A DNA stretch of 64,000 bases, taken from Cutibacterium acnes. Its GTDB lineage: Bacteria > Actinomycetota > Actinomycetes > Propionibacteriales > Propionibacteriaceae. The notes beneath the pieces are model-generated. The model worked only from the letters and a program-made list of their open reading frames with translations. It was not told where the DNA came from and made no database searches. Within the stretch, counting starts at the first letter, position 1. Every line of letters begins with the position of its first letter. The stretch lies in NCBI RefSeq assembly GCF_003030305.1, contig NZ_CP023676.1, positions 62,001 to 126,000 on the forward strand, written 5' to 3'. Below are positions 26,097 through 35,036 of the stretch, piece after piece. Made by a program: the position numbers and the translations under genes.

Positions 26097-28463
26097 ATGA
26101 CTCAGGACCTGGCTTCAGCAATCGCATTCCAGGTGCGATCGACCTCAGGACGTTCCGTTACTGCGTCGACCCCCATGGAGGTGTGGCAGGGATTATCGGC
26201 CTGTGTCGTGGGCCGTATCGCAGATGACTGGCAGGACACCGACGCTGCGTACAAAGCCGAGCGCCAGGAGCACTACTTCTCCGCTGAATTCCTCATGGGA
26301 CGAGCCCTGCTCAATAACTTGTCGAACCTCGGACTCGTCAACGAGACCCGCGAGGCCCTCGCCAGTTTCGGTATCGATCTGTCCGAGGTGCTCGAACAAG
26401 AACCCGACGCTGCTCTAGGTAACGGTGGCCTAGGTCGTCTGGCCGCCTGCTTCCTCGATTCCTGCGCCACCCTGGAACTGCCTGTTACTGGTTACGGAAT
26501 CCTCTACCGTTACGGCCTGTTCAAGCAGCTCTTCGACAACGGCTTCCAGACCGAACACCCAGACCCATGGATGGAGGAGGGCTACCCCTTCGTCATCCGT
26601 CGTGAAGAGCAACAGCGTATCGTTCGCTACGCCGACATGTGGGTGCGCGCCATCCCTCACGACATGCCGATCACCGGTTATGGGACCCGCAACGTCGGGA
26701 CGCTGCGGCTGTGGAAAGCCGAGCCGATGGAACAGTTCGACTACCAGGCTTTCAACTCCCAGCGCTTCACTGACGCTATCGTCGAACGGGAGCGCACCTC
26801 CGACATTTCGCGCGTGCTCTACCCCAACGACACCACCTTCGAGGGCAAGGTGCTTCGGGTCCGTCAACAGTATTTCTTCTGCTCAGCCTCCCTGCAGGAG
26901 ATCGTCGACAACTACATCGAGCACCACGGCGAGGACCTTACTGGCTTCGCTAAATACAACTCGATCCAGCTCAACGACACCCATCCGGTGCTGTCCATCC
27001 CTGAGCTCATGCGCATCCTCCTCGATGAGCACGGTATGGGTTGGGACGAGGCGTGGGAGGTCGTTACCCATACCTTCGCCTACACCAATCACACCGTGCT
27101 GGCCGAAGCTCTCGAGAAGTGGGAAATGCAGATCTTCGATCGCCTGTTCCCGCGCATTTCCGAGATCGTTCGCGAGATTGACCGTCGTTTTCGCGAGGAC
27201 ATGAACAAGCGCGGTGTGGACGGTCAGACCATCGAGTACATGGCCCCGGTGAGCGGCAACCAGGTACGGATGGCGTGGATCGCCTGTTACGCCTCCTACT
27301 CCATCAACGGTGTCGCCGCCTTGCACACCGAGATCATTAAGCGCGAGACCCTCAAAGAGTGGCACGCAATCTGGCCGCAGCGGTTCAACAACAAGACCAA
27401 CGGCGTCACTCCGCGTCGCTGGCTTAACCAGTGCAATCCGCGTCTGGCGAGTTTGCTGTCCGAGGTCACCGGCTCTGACACCTGGGTCAAGGACCTTTCA
27501 GTGCTCGCTAACTACACTGATTCCGTGGACGAGTCGGTCTACGACCGCATCAACGAGATCAAACACGCTAACAAGGTCGACTTCGCGGCTTGGGTAGCCG
27601 AGCGTGAGGGCGTCAAGATTGATCCGGACGCTATTTTTGACGTCCAAATCAAGCGACTGCACGAGTACAAGCGTCAATTGCTCAACGCCTTCTACGTGCT
27701 TGACCTCTACTTCCGCATCAAAGACGACCCGAGCCTCAACGTTCCGAAGCGGGTTTTCGTCTTTGGCGCTAAGGCCGCTCCCGGCTACATCCGTGCTAAG
27801 GCGATCATCAAATTCATCAACGAGGTGGCTCGTCTGGTCAATAACGACGAGGACATCAACGGTCGGATCAAGGTCGTCTTTATTCACAACTACAACGTCT
27901 CCCCGGCCGAGCACATCATTCCGGCCGCTGACGTCTCCGAGCAGATTTCGATGGCCGGCAAGGAGGCCTCAGGTACTTCGAATATGAAGTTCATGATGAA
28001 CGGCGCTCTCACCCTGGGCACCTTGGATGGGGCCAACGTCGAGATCCTCGACGCGGTAGGTGACGACAACGCCTACATTTTTGGTGCCACTGAGGAGCAG
28101 CTGCCTTCCCTCAAGCGGGACTACGATCCGCGTTGGCATTACGAAAATGTACCGGGCCTCAAGCGGGTTATTGATACGCTGACCGACGGCACCCTCGACG
28201 ACAATGGTTCTGGCTGGTTCCACGATCTGCGTCAAAGCCTCATGGAGCCCGGCTGGGAGGTTCCCGACGTCTACTATGTGTTGGGCGACTTCGCGTCCTA
28301 CCGGGATGTCAAGGACAAGATGGCCGCTGATCATGCTGACGCCCGTGGTTGGGCGCGCAAGGCATGGGTGAACGTCACCAAGTCTGGTCGGTTCTCCTCT
28401 GACCGCACCATTCGCGACTACGCCGAGCAAGTGTGGAAGCTGGAGCCGGTTAGGGCTGAGTGA
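26097..28463 (+). CDS. glgP: glycogen/maltodextrin phosphorylase
   Basis: A 788-residue GT35 alpha-glucan phosphorylase that releases glucose 1-phosphate from glycogen using pyridoxal phosphate. EASGTSNMKFMMNGALTLGT contains the PLP-binding Lys near residue 640. ALGNGGLGRLAACFLDS and QLNDTHPVLSIPELMRIL are family signatures. AAGGAAGG lies immediately before ATG 26097. Length is normal. It stands alone between the ClC gene and the SatD-type pair and would mobilise storage glucan. The codon usage, rich in C/G third positions, looks like that of a highly expressed gene. Confidence 0.96.
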   Translation: MTQDLASAIAFQVRSTSGRSVTASTPMEVWQGLSACVVGRIADDWQDTDAAYKAERQEHYFSAEFLMGRALLNNLSNLGLVNETREALASFGIDLSEVLEQEPDAALGNGGLGRLAACFLDSCATLELPVTGYGILYRYGLFKQLFDNGFQTEHPDPWMEEGYPFVIRREEQQRIVRYADMWVRAIPHDMPITGYGTRNVGTLRLWKAEPMEQFDYQAFNSQRFTDAIVERERTSDISRVLYPNDTTFEGKVLRVRQQYFFCSASLQEIVDNYIEHHGEDLTGFAKYNSIQLNDTHPVLSIPELMRILLDEHGMGWDEAWEVVTHTFAYTNHTVLAEALEKWEMQIFDRLFPRISEIVREIDRRFREDMNKRGVDGQTIEYMAPVSGNQVRMAWIACYASYSINGVAALHTEIIKRETLKEWHAIWPQRFNNKTNGVTPRRWLNQCNPRLASLLSEVTGSDTWVKDLSVLANYTDSVDESVYDRINEIKHANKVDFAAWVAEREGVKIDPDAIFDVQIKRLHEYKRQLLNAFYVLDLYFRIKDDPSLNVPKRVFVFGAKAAPGYIRAKAIIKFINEVARLVNNDEDINGRIKVVFIHNYNVSPAEHIIPAADVSEQISMAGKEASGTSNMKFMMNGALTLGTLDGANVEILDAVGDDNAYIFGATEEQLPSLKRDYDPRWHYENVPGLKRVIDTLTDGTLDDNGSGWFHDLRQSLMEPGWEVPDVYYVLGDFASYRDVKDKMAADHADARGWARKAWVNVTKSGRFSSDRTIRDYAEQVWKLEPVRAE

Positions 28464-28490
28464 GCTCCGGGGGCTGATAGCGCATCGTGG

Positions 28491-28511
28491 GGTCCGGGCT
28501 GGTCGCGGACC
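28491..28511 (+). terminator. weak hairpin after glgP
   Basis: GGTCCG at 28491-28496 pairs with CGGACC at 28506-28511 across a nine-base loop, in the gap between convergent glgP and the DUF3307-like gene. There is no T-run. It is plausible but short. Confidence 0.35.
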
Positions 28512-28527
28512 GCGTGTGTAGCTGTGG

Positions 28528-28920
28528 TCAGCCCCACAGGGCTTTAGCTGTCACCGTGAGCAGTACCGACCATAGAGCCGATGCCATCGTTCCGATGATG
28601 AATTGCTCGATAGCTGCGCTCGACTCCTTGTTGGCTTGCGCCGCGTCCGATCCCGGAGTCGGTTGCGACTTCAGCTCAGCGTAGCGGGCCAGAGTCTTGA
28701 CGCCGAGGATGACAGCGATCCCGGCTGGGTAGCTGGTGAGGATGGCGATGACGATCCCGAGTCGCTCCAGGTAGCCGATCCACAGACCTCCGCGCAGCAG
28801 ACCGGTATCCCCGCCGGCCCGGACCCCGGCGGCGCGAAAGATGAGGGAGACGACGTACTTGCCGCCCCACACTGCGGCGATTACGAGGAGGGCGGCCACG
28901 ATCCTCATGGTGACGGCCAT
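28528..28920 (-). CDS. DUF3307-like small membrane protein
   Basis: A 130-residue membrane protein with an N-terminal segment (about residues 5-30), a hydrophobic block near 53-73, and a C-terminal segment near 108-128. GGLWIGYLERLGIVIAIL and VKTLARYAELK resemble the C-terminal half of DUF3307 proteins. ATG 28920 has AGGAGG seven bases upstream, inside the end of the preceding SatD-like gene (16-base overlap), so translation is coupled. Proteins of this kind repeatedly sit next to SatD-like genes; the function is unknown. Confidence 0.8.
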   Translation of the reverse strand: MAVTMRIVAALLVIAAVWGGKYVVSLIFRAAGVRAGGDTGLLRGGLWIGYLERLGIVIAILTSYPAGIAVILGVKTLARYAELKSQPTPGSDAAQANKESSAAIEQFIIGTMASALWSVLLTVTAKALWG

Positions 28921-29540
28921 TGCGCCTCCTGAGCCAGGTCGACGGCGAGTTGCCGAATCCCGACGAGGTACTCCCAGCGAGCGCGGGTAAGTCGCTGACT
29001 GACGGCCGAGGTGCTGATTCCGAGGGCCCGTGCAGTCTCGTCGCTGCTCATAGACAGATCGTAGAACTTGGCGACATCGCGGGCGGCTGGGCGCAGCCGT
29101 CGGGCGAGATCGACGACGACCTGGGCCACTTGGGAGAACCGGCGCATTCCATCGGTGCCGTCGGCAAAGACGTGGATTGCTGCGCGACGTCGTCGGCACT
29201 CGTCGATTGCTTCTCGTGCCGATATATAAGCGGGTCCTCGTGCTGCGCGCGTGGAATCGGGCAGCGGAGTGTCGACCTCGCCATGGGAGACTCCGATACG
29301 CCATGGTCCCGAACCGGATGTCCACACGGCGTGGATGAGGCTGGCGGGGTCGGTGGTGAGCGCCTGGACTTCGTCACCAGAGGTCCGCTCTGGGGGGAGG
29401 ACCCATTGTGGGGTGCCGACCGTGTAACCCGTGGGGCTCACCAGCAACCCGGGGGAGGTCAGGGCAGTGAGGAGATGGGGGACCTCGTCGTTGTGGCGTC
29501 GACTGTCGACTTGGTCGGCAAGAATGACCCAGGCGAGCAT
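28905..29540 (-). CDS. SatD-like protein with C-terminal HTH
   Basis: A 211-residue cytoplasmic protein. The N-terminal VILADQVDSRR and the middle GVSHGEVDTPLP region resemble SatD-family proteins, known from a streptococcal acid-tolerance operon. The C-terminal 55 residues form a sigma-4/LuxR-like helix-turn-helix, with SSDETARALGISTSAVSQRL as turn and recognition helix, so it may bind DNA. ATG 29540 has AGGAG seven bases upstream. It overlaps the DUF3307-like membrane gene, suggesting a regulator-membrane partner pair. Family placement is by eye; the biochemical role is unknown. Confidence 0.7.
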   Translation of the reverse strand: MLAWVILADQVDSRRHNDEVPHLLTALTSPGLLVSPTGYTVGTPQWVLPPERTSGDEVQALTTDPASLIHAVWTSGSGPWRIGVSHGEVDTPLPDSTRAARGPAYISAREAIDECRRRRAAIHVFADGTDGMRRFSQVAQVVVDLARRLRPAARDVAKFYDLSMSSDETARALGISTSAVSQRLTRARWEYLVGIRQLAVDLAQEAQWPSP

Positions 29541-29700
29541 GGAGCGCTCCTTCCCGTGGTGCTTTGGTCTGCCGTCGTTGGTTTAGAGAATAACCTAAAT
29601 TGTGCGCCGGTAAAGGGTAGAGCCTTATGTGGCTGCCTCGGGGCGAGCGTGTGGTGGCTGTCGAACGGACTTGCCCTGTTGTTGTCCGACCGTGAGGATT

Positions 29701-29722
29701 CCAAGGCTAAATTGAGCCTTGG
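29701..29722 (-). terminator. hairpin after galacto-N-biose phosphorylase gene
   Basis: CCAAGGCT at 29701-29708 and AGCCTTGG at 29715-29722 form a perfect eight-pair stem with a six-base AT-rich loop, starting five bases past the phosphorylase stop on the minus strand. The rest of the gap 29541-29700 holds no gene and is probably the promoter region of the SatD-like gene. Confidence 0.6.
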
Positions 29723-29727
29723 AGGGT

Positions 29728-31944
29728 TCAGCCTGGGATGTCCAGGGGGTGAAGTTCGAGGTCGAACCACAGGTGCCCTGCGGCTTCCATGTGCACTTCG
29801 CGGACCGTCGTAGGGGTCGACACGGTGGTGGTCACCTGGTCCAAAGAGTTGTTGATCACCAGCAGTCGGTCACTGTGCGGATAGACGGCGACTTCTGCAC
29901 GCACGTCGCTGCTGGTCCACGTGGTGAAGGCGTCCTCACGGTGTCCGGCCCAGGCGAGGGCTCGGTGCAGCAACCGGGCATTCTGCGACGAGTATGGGAG
30001 TCCGGCCAGGTAAACGGCACGGCCGCAGCCGAACTGGTTGACTGCGAGGTCTACTTGCTCGTGGTGAGCTGCCAGGACAGTGGTGGTGGCGCTGGCGCAG
30101 AACACGTCGGGAGTGCCTTCTCCCACGTCCAAGCGGCTCGACAAATCGAGGGTGACGAAGTGATGATCGCTGGTGTGCATGGGGCGGTGCGTGCTCAGGC
30201 CCCACCCGAGTTCGCGGTCGACACCAAGGACATCGCTGAGCTGGTAGACCGCTCCGCGGGCGGGGTGGGCGGTGGGGTCACCGACGCCGACCAGACCGCC
30301 TCCGGCTGCGACAAATCTGCGCACTGCCGAGGTGACACGCTCGTCGGCCCATTCGGATCCACCACTGAACGCAGTGCCGGCGGCACCGACGTTGATCAGC
30401 ACCTCAACTCCCTCGGGCACGCCGTTGCGGATGTCGTCGAAGCTGAGAAAGTCCACCTGTAGCGGCAGCCCACTGAGCGACTCAAGGACGCCGAGGTACG
30501 AGTAGGCCTGTCGGTAGTGCAGGGCATGGGCGACCATGTGGGTCTGCCAGCTGCGCAGCGCCCCCCAGCAGTTCACGATGGCAACCCGGGGGCCGGTAGC
30601 GATGGGTCGCTGACCGGCAGCAGCCGCATGGATAGCGCGGAACTCGTTGACGATCTCTTCCATGCGGTCTACGAATTCGGGGTGCTGGACGGCCAGGCTC
30701 AGGTATCCGCCGTAGCCGATCCGGTCCAGGGGAGAGCGCACGATGGCGCGACGTGCAGCTAGCCACGAGGCATTGGCCTCGGTCACCGGATCTCCACCTG
30801 GATAGAAGACGTGGGGGAAGAAGTATGGCAGTAGGCGTCCCTCCGTGTAGCGGACGCCGGGGATGTCGGAGATCATTCGGCAGGTAGCCCCACTGCCCAC
30901 GGATCCGACTACCGCGTCTATTCCAGTGTGCGCGAAATGGGGCCCATAGGGTTCAGTGCCGATCCAGTTGTCGCCTAGGAACATCATGGCCTCGCGGCCG
31001 GCGGCATGGACCTGTTCCACCAGCTCGGCCATGCGGGATGTCACGAACTCGTGTTGGAAAGAGACCCAGTCCCGGAAGGACTTGCGGGGTACCCGGAAAG
31101 GCGAGTTGTACCAGCCCTCGTCGATGAAGTCCTCGGCCTGCAATGGGTAGCCGAAGCGTTTCTCAAAAGCTTCCATTGCAGGTACCGAGACGGAGGCGGA
31201 GTAGCCGAACCAGTCGACGAAGCGCTCGGTTCCATCGGAGCCGTAGACGAGGGTGAAGTGGTAGAAGAAGGTCGTGAAGCGTACTACGTCGACCTGGGGG
31301 TTATCGGCCAGCCACTGGTCCAAGGCGTGGCGTACGTGCTGCCAGGTCTGGGGATAGCGGATGTCGTAGGGCGATTCTTTGATCCGTTGTGGATCGTCGG
31401 CCCAACCGTTGGTGAGATAGTTATACATCTGGGTGGGGTCCCAGCGCTGCACAGCCAGGAAACCGACGGTGTAGACGTGTCCGGCCTGGGCCTGGTCCAT
31501 CGTCACGCTCAAGTCGGCTGGGTCAACATGCCATGCGCCGGGGGCGATGACATCCCCGGTGGTGCGATCGATCACCTGCCACCACCGCTCGACATCGCAG
31601 TCGGTGTCGGGATACACCTGGTCAACGAACCAATTCGTCATCAGGTCGATCGATAGCTCACCGTCTGCTAGCGCTGGGGTCCGTTCGCTCATCAGGTAGA
31701 TCCGGGTCAGCTCCCGGGGGTGGGTTTGGGCCCAGTCCTGGTCTCCGCGCCCTACGAAGTAGGTTTGGTAGATCTTCGTGGCGAGCTTATTAACGATCTC
31801 CGGTAGTTCGGTGCCGTCGCTGTTGCGCACAGCATCGGCTTGGAGTCGCTCGAGCAGCTCTGCGACCTGCGCATCCATGCCCTTCTCCACGGGCAGGGTC
31901 AACCGCCCGGCCCGGCTGGTGGTCTGAGACGTGCTGCTAGACAT
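29728..31944 (-). CDS. gnpA: 1,3-beta-galactosyl-N-acetylhexosamine phosphorylase (GH112)
   Basis: A 738-residue GH112 enzyme that phosphorolyses Gal-beta-1,3-GalNAc (galacto-N-biose) or Gal-beta-1,3-GlcNAc (lacto-N-biose) to galactose 1-phosphate and free hexosamine. Recognition rests on the overall family sequence: GRLTLPVEKGMDAQVAELLE at the N-terminus, the barrel region FYHFTLVYGSDGTERFVDWF, and the C-terminal beta domain. An enzyme of this type has been characterised from P. acnes. It has no signal peptide, so its substrate must be imported. GAGGGAG precedes ATG 31944, and a good promoter lies 40-70 bases upstream. The adjacent ROK repressor, sugar ABC importer and GH95 fucosidase support a mucin- or milk-type glycan role. 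Confidence 0.93.
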   Translation of the reverse strand: MSSSTSQTTSRAGRLTLPVEKGMDAQVAELLERLQADAVRNSDGTELPEIVNKLATKIYQTYFVGRGDQDWAQTHPRELTRIYLMSERTPALADGELSIDLMTNWFVDQVYPDTDCDVERWWQVIDRTTGDVIAPGAWHVDPADLSVTMDQAQAGHVYTVGFLAVQRWDPTQMYNYLTNGWADDPQRIKESPYDIRYPQTWQHVRHALDQWLADNPQVDVVRFTTFFYHFTLVYGSDGTERFVDWFGYSASVSVPAMEAFEKRFGYPLQAEDFIDEGWYNSPFRVPRKSFRDWVSFQHEFVTSRMAELVEQVHAAGREAMMFLGDNWIGTEPYGPHFAHTGIDAVVGSVGSGATCRMISDIPGVRYTEGRLLPYFFPHVFYPGGDPVTEANASWLAARRAIVRSPLDRIGYGGYLSLAVQHPEFVDRMEEIVNEFRAIHAAAAGQRPIATGPRVAIVNCWGALRSWQTHMVAHALHYRQAYSYLGVLESLSGLPLQVDFLSFDDIRNGVPEGVEVLINVGAAGTAFSGGSEWADERVTSAVRRFVAAGGGLVGVGDPTAHPARGAVYQLSDVLGVDRELGWGLSTHRPMHTSDHHFVTLDLSSRLDVGEGTPDVFCASATTTVLAAHHEQVDLAVNQFGCGRAVYLAGLPYSSQNARLLHRALAWAGHREDAFTTWTSSDVRAEVAVYPHSDRLLVINNSLDQVTTTVSTPTTVREVHMEAAGHLWFDLELHPLDIPG

Positions 31945-31981
31945 CGGGCTCCCTCAGCTTAAATGTTCATGTTCTGCCGAA

Positions 31982-32010
31982 AATATGACATGCGGCCGCG
32001 CGACTGTCAA
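31982..32010 (-). promoter_or_regulatory. sigma-70-type promoter of gnpA
   Basis: Reading the minus strand, TTGACA (32010-32005), a 17-base spacer and CATATT (31987-31982) match the vegetative consensus closely, with the -10 about 38 bases before the gnpA start. It lies between the ROK stop and gnpA, so gnpA has its own promoter and need not depend on read-through. Confidence 0.65.
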
Positions 32011-32073
32011 TGCTCTCCGGGCCGTCGGTCCCGGATTGGGTGCCTGGTGCTTGAGGAAGAGGAGGTGATGGCG

Positions 32074-33285
32074 TCAACATTGAGGAACTGATAAAGGGTT
32101 GACGAATACACTGTCCAGGGCCGTCAGGGCAGCCCCATGAGCGGAAGAGACCATGCCGAGTTGTGCACCGGCGAGCAGCGCACCCGCGCCTGGATCCAGT
32201 CGGCGGGCGGTCAGATCGGCCGCTATCGGCGGAATGAGGAAGTCAGTGAACCAGCTGAAGTAGCCGCCCAGGACGACCACACGGGGATTGAGCATGTCGA
32301 TGACCACGCTGAGGCCCTCGGCCAGGCTGGTAGCCAGGTCATCGAGGGCATTGAGGACCTGCTGGTCCCCACGGGTTGCACGATCCTGAATTTGGGTGAG
32401 TAACCGGTCGATAGGTTGGGCGCCCAGTCGGTCCCCGGTATGCGCCAGGAACTCGGGTAGGCCGACGCGCGCCTCCCAACAGCCTGTGCGGCCACAGTGG
32501 CAGGGTAGGTTGCGGGGGTCGAGGTGCAGGTGCCCGACTTCTCCAGAAAATCCCGACCAGCCGCGCATCAGCTGGCCAGCCGCGATGATACCAGCGCCGA
32601 CACCGATGTCCCCGGATAGGTAGACCAGGTCCCGCACGTCGGAGTCCTCATATCTGCGGTACTCGGCGACCGCTGCGAGTTTCGCATCGTTCTCCACCTG
32701 CAAGCTGATGTCGGCGTCCAGTCGCTGGAGCAGCTGAGAACGCAAAGGGACGTCGCGCCAACCGAGGTTCGAAGCCAGGTGGACGGTACCTGCGGGTTGC
32801 TTGATCACACCCGGGGCGGACACCATGACCTGGGCCACGTGCCGTCGTGCGCTATGGAGTTGTTCCAAGGTATCCCGCATGATCCCGGCAACTTCGTCGA
32901 GGACATCGGAGATGGGTAGCGAAGCCACGTCGAATGGCTGAGCCCGGTCGTATAGCACTGTCCCGCACAGGTCTACAACGCACACGGCGAGGTACTCGGC
33001 GTTGATCTCCAGCCCGACACCGCACACACGCGCACCTTCCAGCGTAAGCATGGTGCCGGGGCGCCCCACCGTGCCGTTGCGGTCCGGGCTTCCCTCGCGC
33101 ACGAGCCCCCTCGCCGCCAGCTCGGCGGCCAGGCTGGTGATGCTGGCTTTGGATAGATGGGTCCGTCGGGATAACTCCGCGCGGGAGATCGGTCCTGATC
33201 GCAGGGTTCCAAGCAGGAGGGCAAGATTAATCGTCCTCATCGTGCCATGATCGATGCGTTCCGCACCCACTACTGCTGAATGCAT
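32074..33285 (-). CDS. ROK-family (NagC/XylR) transcriptional repressor
   Basis: A 403-residue ROK regulator. The N-terminal winged helix spans about residues 20-75 (SRAELSRRTHLSKASITSLA) and the rest is a sugar-kinase-like ROK fold. GEVGHLHL and the zinc site CHCGRTGCWEA are conserved near residues 250-275. The start is ATG 33285 with GAGGGG upstream. It lies between gnpA and the divergent ABC importer operon, so it probably senses a sugar such as GlcNAc, GalNAc or a phosphate derivative and represses one or both sides. The operator is not identified. Confidence 0.92.
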   Translation of the reverse strand: MHSAVVGAERIDHGTMRTINLALLLGTLRSGPISRAELSRRTHLSKASITSLAAELAARGLVREGSPDRNGTVGRPGTMLTLEGARVCGVGLEINAEYLAVCVVDLCGTVLYDRAQPFDVASLPISDVLDEVAGIMRDTLEQLHSARRHVAQVMVSAPGVIKQPAGTVHLASNLGWRDVPLRSQLLQRLDADISLQVENDAKLAAVAEYRRYEDSDVRDLVYLSGDIGVGAGIIAAGQLMRGWSGFSGEVGHLHLDPRNLPCHCGRTGCWEARVGLPEFLAHTGDRLGAQPIDRLLTQIQDRATRGDQQVLNALDDLATSLAEGLSVVIDMLNPRVVVLGGYFSWFTDFLIPPIAADLTARRLDPGAGALLAGAQLGMVSSAHGAALTALDSVFVNPLSVPQC

Positions 33286-33649
33286 GTCCCCCTCCCCTCT
33301 GCCGTCCTATCTCGATAGGGTACCTGCCGGAGTGACTGACAAAACGCTTAGCTCGACTGGCGCTTCCTGTCGGACGTGGCACGTTGATAGATCGTTGAGG
33401 TGATGCCATCACTGCCACGCACAATCTTGCGGTCCGGAATGGTCTCAAAGCTTTCACCGATGGCGGCCGCGTCACCTCTCACCGGAGAGGGGGGTAGAAC
33501 AGCATCAATGCCATAATCTCGGCAATCTCTGAGAACTCATGACATCGATAACATTTCGTGCCAAACTACTGATGACAGGGAGCGCAGGGTCACAGCGGGG
33601 TGACCCCGAGCACTCGTTACGCCCTCATGTCCGCGCGAGAGGACTTCCC
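33286..33649 (+). promoter_or_regulatory. divergent control region between ROK gene and ABC importer
   Basis: These 364 bases hold no gene. CCTCTC at 33475-33480 pairs with GAGAGG at 33485-33490 around an ACCG loop, followed by a run of six G. AGAGGA at 33637-33642 is the ribosome site for the binding-protein gene. A long leader of this kind would be the expected place for ROK and LacI operators, but I found no clear pair of -35/-10 boxes. Confidence 0.4.
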
Positions 33650-34993
33650 ATGCAACTCACTAGACGAGCCTTTATGGTCGGCCTGGCTGCCTCCGCGGCT
33701 ACTGTCCCCTTAGCCGCCTGCTCTCCGGGTTCGAGAACCACGGCGTCTACCTCGGGTGGTGCGGGGAAGGCCAGCGGGGTTATCAAGGTCGCCGCTTTCG
33801 AGAATGCTTACGGCGCAGCCATCTACAAGCAGGTCGCCGAAGCCTTCGAGAAGGCCACTGGTGCCAAAGTCGAGCTCACCGTCAGTAAGACCATCGATCA
33901 GGAGTTGACGCCGCAGGTGGCGGCAGGCAATTTCCCGGATGTCGTGTTTATGGGGGTGGGTGGCAAAACTGGTTTCACTGACAAATTTGTGCAGAACAAG
34001 TCGCTGGAACCACTCAATGACATTCTCAAGATCACTAACAAAGGCGAGACCACGACCATCGGCGACAAACTCCTGCCGGGTATGGTGGGCAACCTCACCA
34101 CCAATCCTTATGATGACGACCGGCTGATGCTGGCGCCGACGTTCATGGCCCCGGCTGGACTGGTTTACAACAAGACCCTCTTCACAAAGAATGGTTGGAC
34201 GTTACCGGCTACCTGGGACGAGTTCTTCGCTCTGGGTGACGAAGTTAAGGCGAAGGGCGTATCGCTGTTCACTTACCCGACGGCCGGATATTTTGACACC
34301 TTCTTCTTTGCGCTGCTGTCGAGCATCGGCGGTGATGACTACTTCAAGAAGGTGATGAGCTACGAGAAGAACATCTGGACAGGCAGTGAGGCCACCCAAG
34401 CGCTCAACCTCGTCGGCAAGCTCCTGACGCAGTACACCCTGCCGCAGACGGTCGGTTACGCGAACAACCAGGATTACACCAAGAACCAGGCGGCCCTCAT
34501 GGCGGACAAGGCTCTCTTCTGCCCTGACGGTTCCTGGGTGGCGGGGGAGATGAAAGACGCTCCGCGCAGCGCCGGCTTCGCGTGGGGGCTCACGACAGTG
34601 CCGGCCATGAAGAAGGAAGACCGGCACCTCACCAGCTTCATCGAGAGCGTGTGGATCCCCAGTGGCGCGAAGAATAAGGCCTCGGCGAAAACCTTCATCG
34701 CCTGGCTCTACTCCGACAAGGCCACTGGCTTATTCGCCAAGGCTGGTGCAGCAATGCCTACCAAGACCGGAACAAAGGGCCTGCCGGCCGAAGTGGCACC
34801 CTTCTATACCGTCTACGATGAGCCAGGCCTCAAGTCGACTATCGGTGGATTCAAGTCCGCCAAGGCCGTACCCGGCATCGACATGAAAACCGCGCTGCTC
34901 GACTCGGTGGACTCCGTGGCTAGCGGAAAACTGTCGGTCAAGGACTGGCAGGCGAAGGTCAACGAGGCCAGCAACAAGCTGGGCGGTTACTGA
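33650..34993 (+). CDS. carbohydrate ABC transporter substrate-binding lipoprotein
   Basis: A 447-residue extracellular sugar-binding protein of the family 1 type (MalE/UgpB-like). MQLTRRAFMVGLAASAATV is a twin-arginine-like signal peptide ending in the lipobox LAAC, so it is probably a Tat-exported lipoprotein. The mature part begins GVIKVAAFENAYG. ATG 33650 was chosen for the ribosome site AGAGGA and because it gives this signal peptide; upstream in-frame starts destroy it. It is followed by two permeases, a small membrane protein, a LacI repressor and a GH95 fucosidase. The likely cargo is a galacto-N-biose/lacto-N-biose-type or fucosylated oligosaccharide (inference). No ATPase is encoded here; a shared MsiK-type ATPase elsewhere is expected. 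Confidence 0.93.
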   Translation: MQLTRRAFMVGLAASAATVPLAACSPGSRTTASTSGGAGKASGVIKVAAFENAYGAAIYKQVAEAFEKATGAKVELTVSKTIDQELTPQVAAGNFPDVVFMGVGGKTGFTDKFVQNKSLEPLNDILKITNKGETTTIGDKLLPGMVGNLTTNPYDDDRLMLAPTFMAPAGLVYNKTLFTKNGWTLPATWDEFFALGDEVKAKGVSLFTYPTAGYFDTFFFALLSSIGGDDYFKKVMSYEKNIWTGSEATQALNLVGKLLTQYTLPQTVGYANNQDYTKNQAALMADKALFCPDGSWVAGEMKDAPRSAGFAWGLTTVPAMKKEDRHLTSFIESVWIPSGAKNKASAKTFIAWLYSDKATGLFAKAGAAMPTKTGTKGLPAEVAPFYTVYDEPGLKSTIGGFKSAKAVPGIDMKTALLDSVDSVASGKLSVKDWQAKVNEASNKLGGY

Positions 34994-35036
34994 CCCCTGA
35001 TCCCTCTGTGCTGATCATGGATGAATCGAGGCTGTC

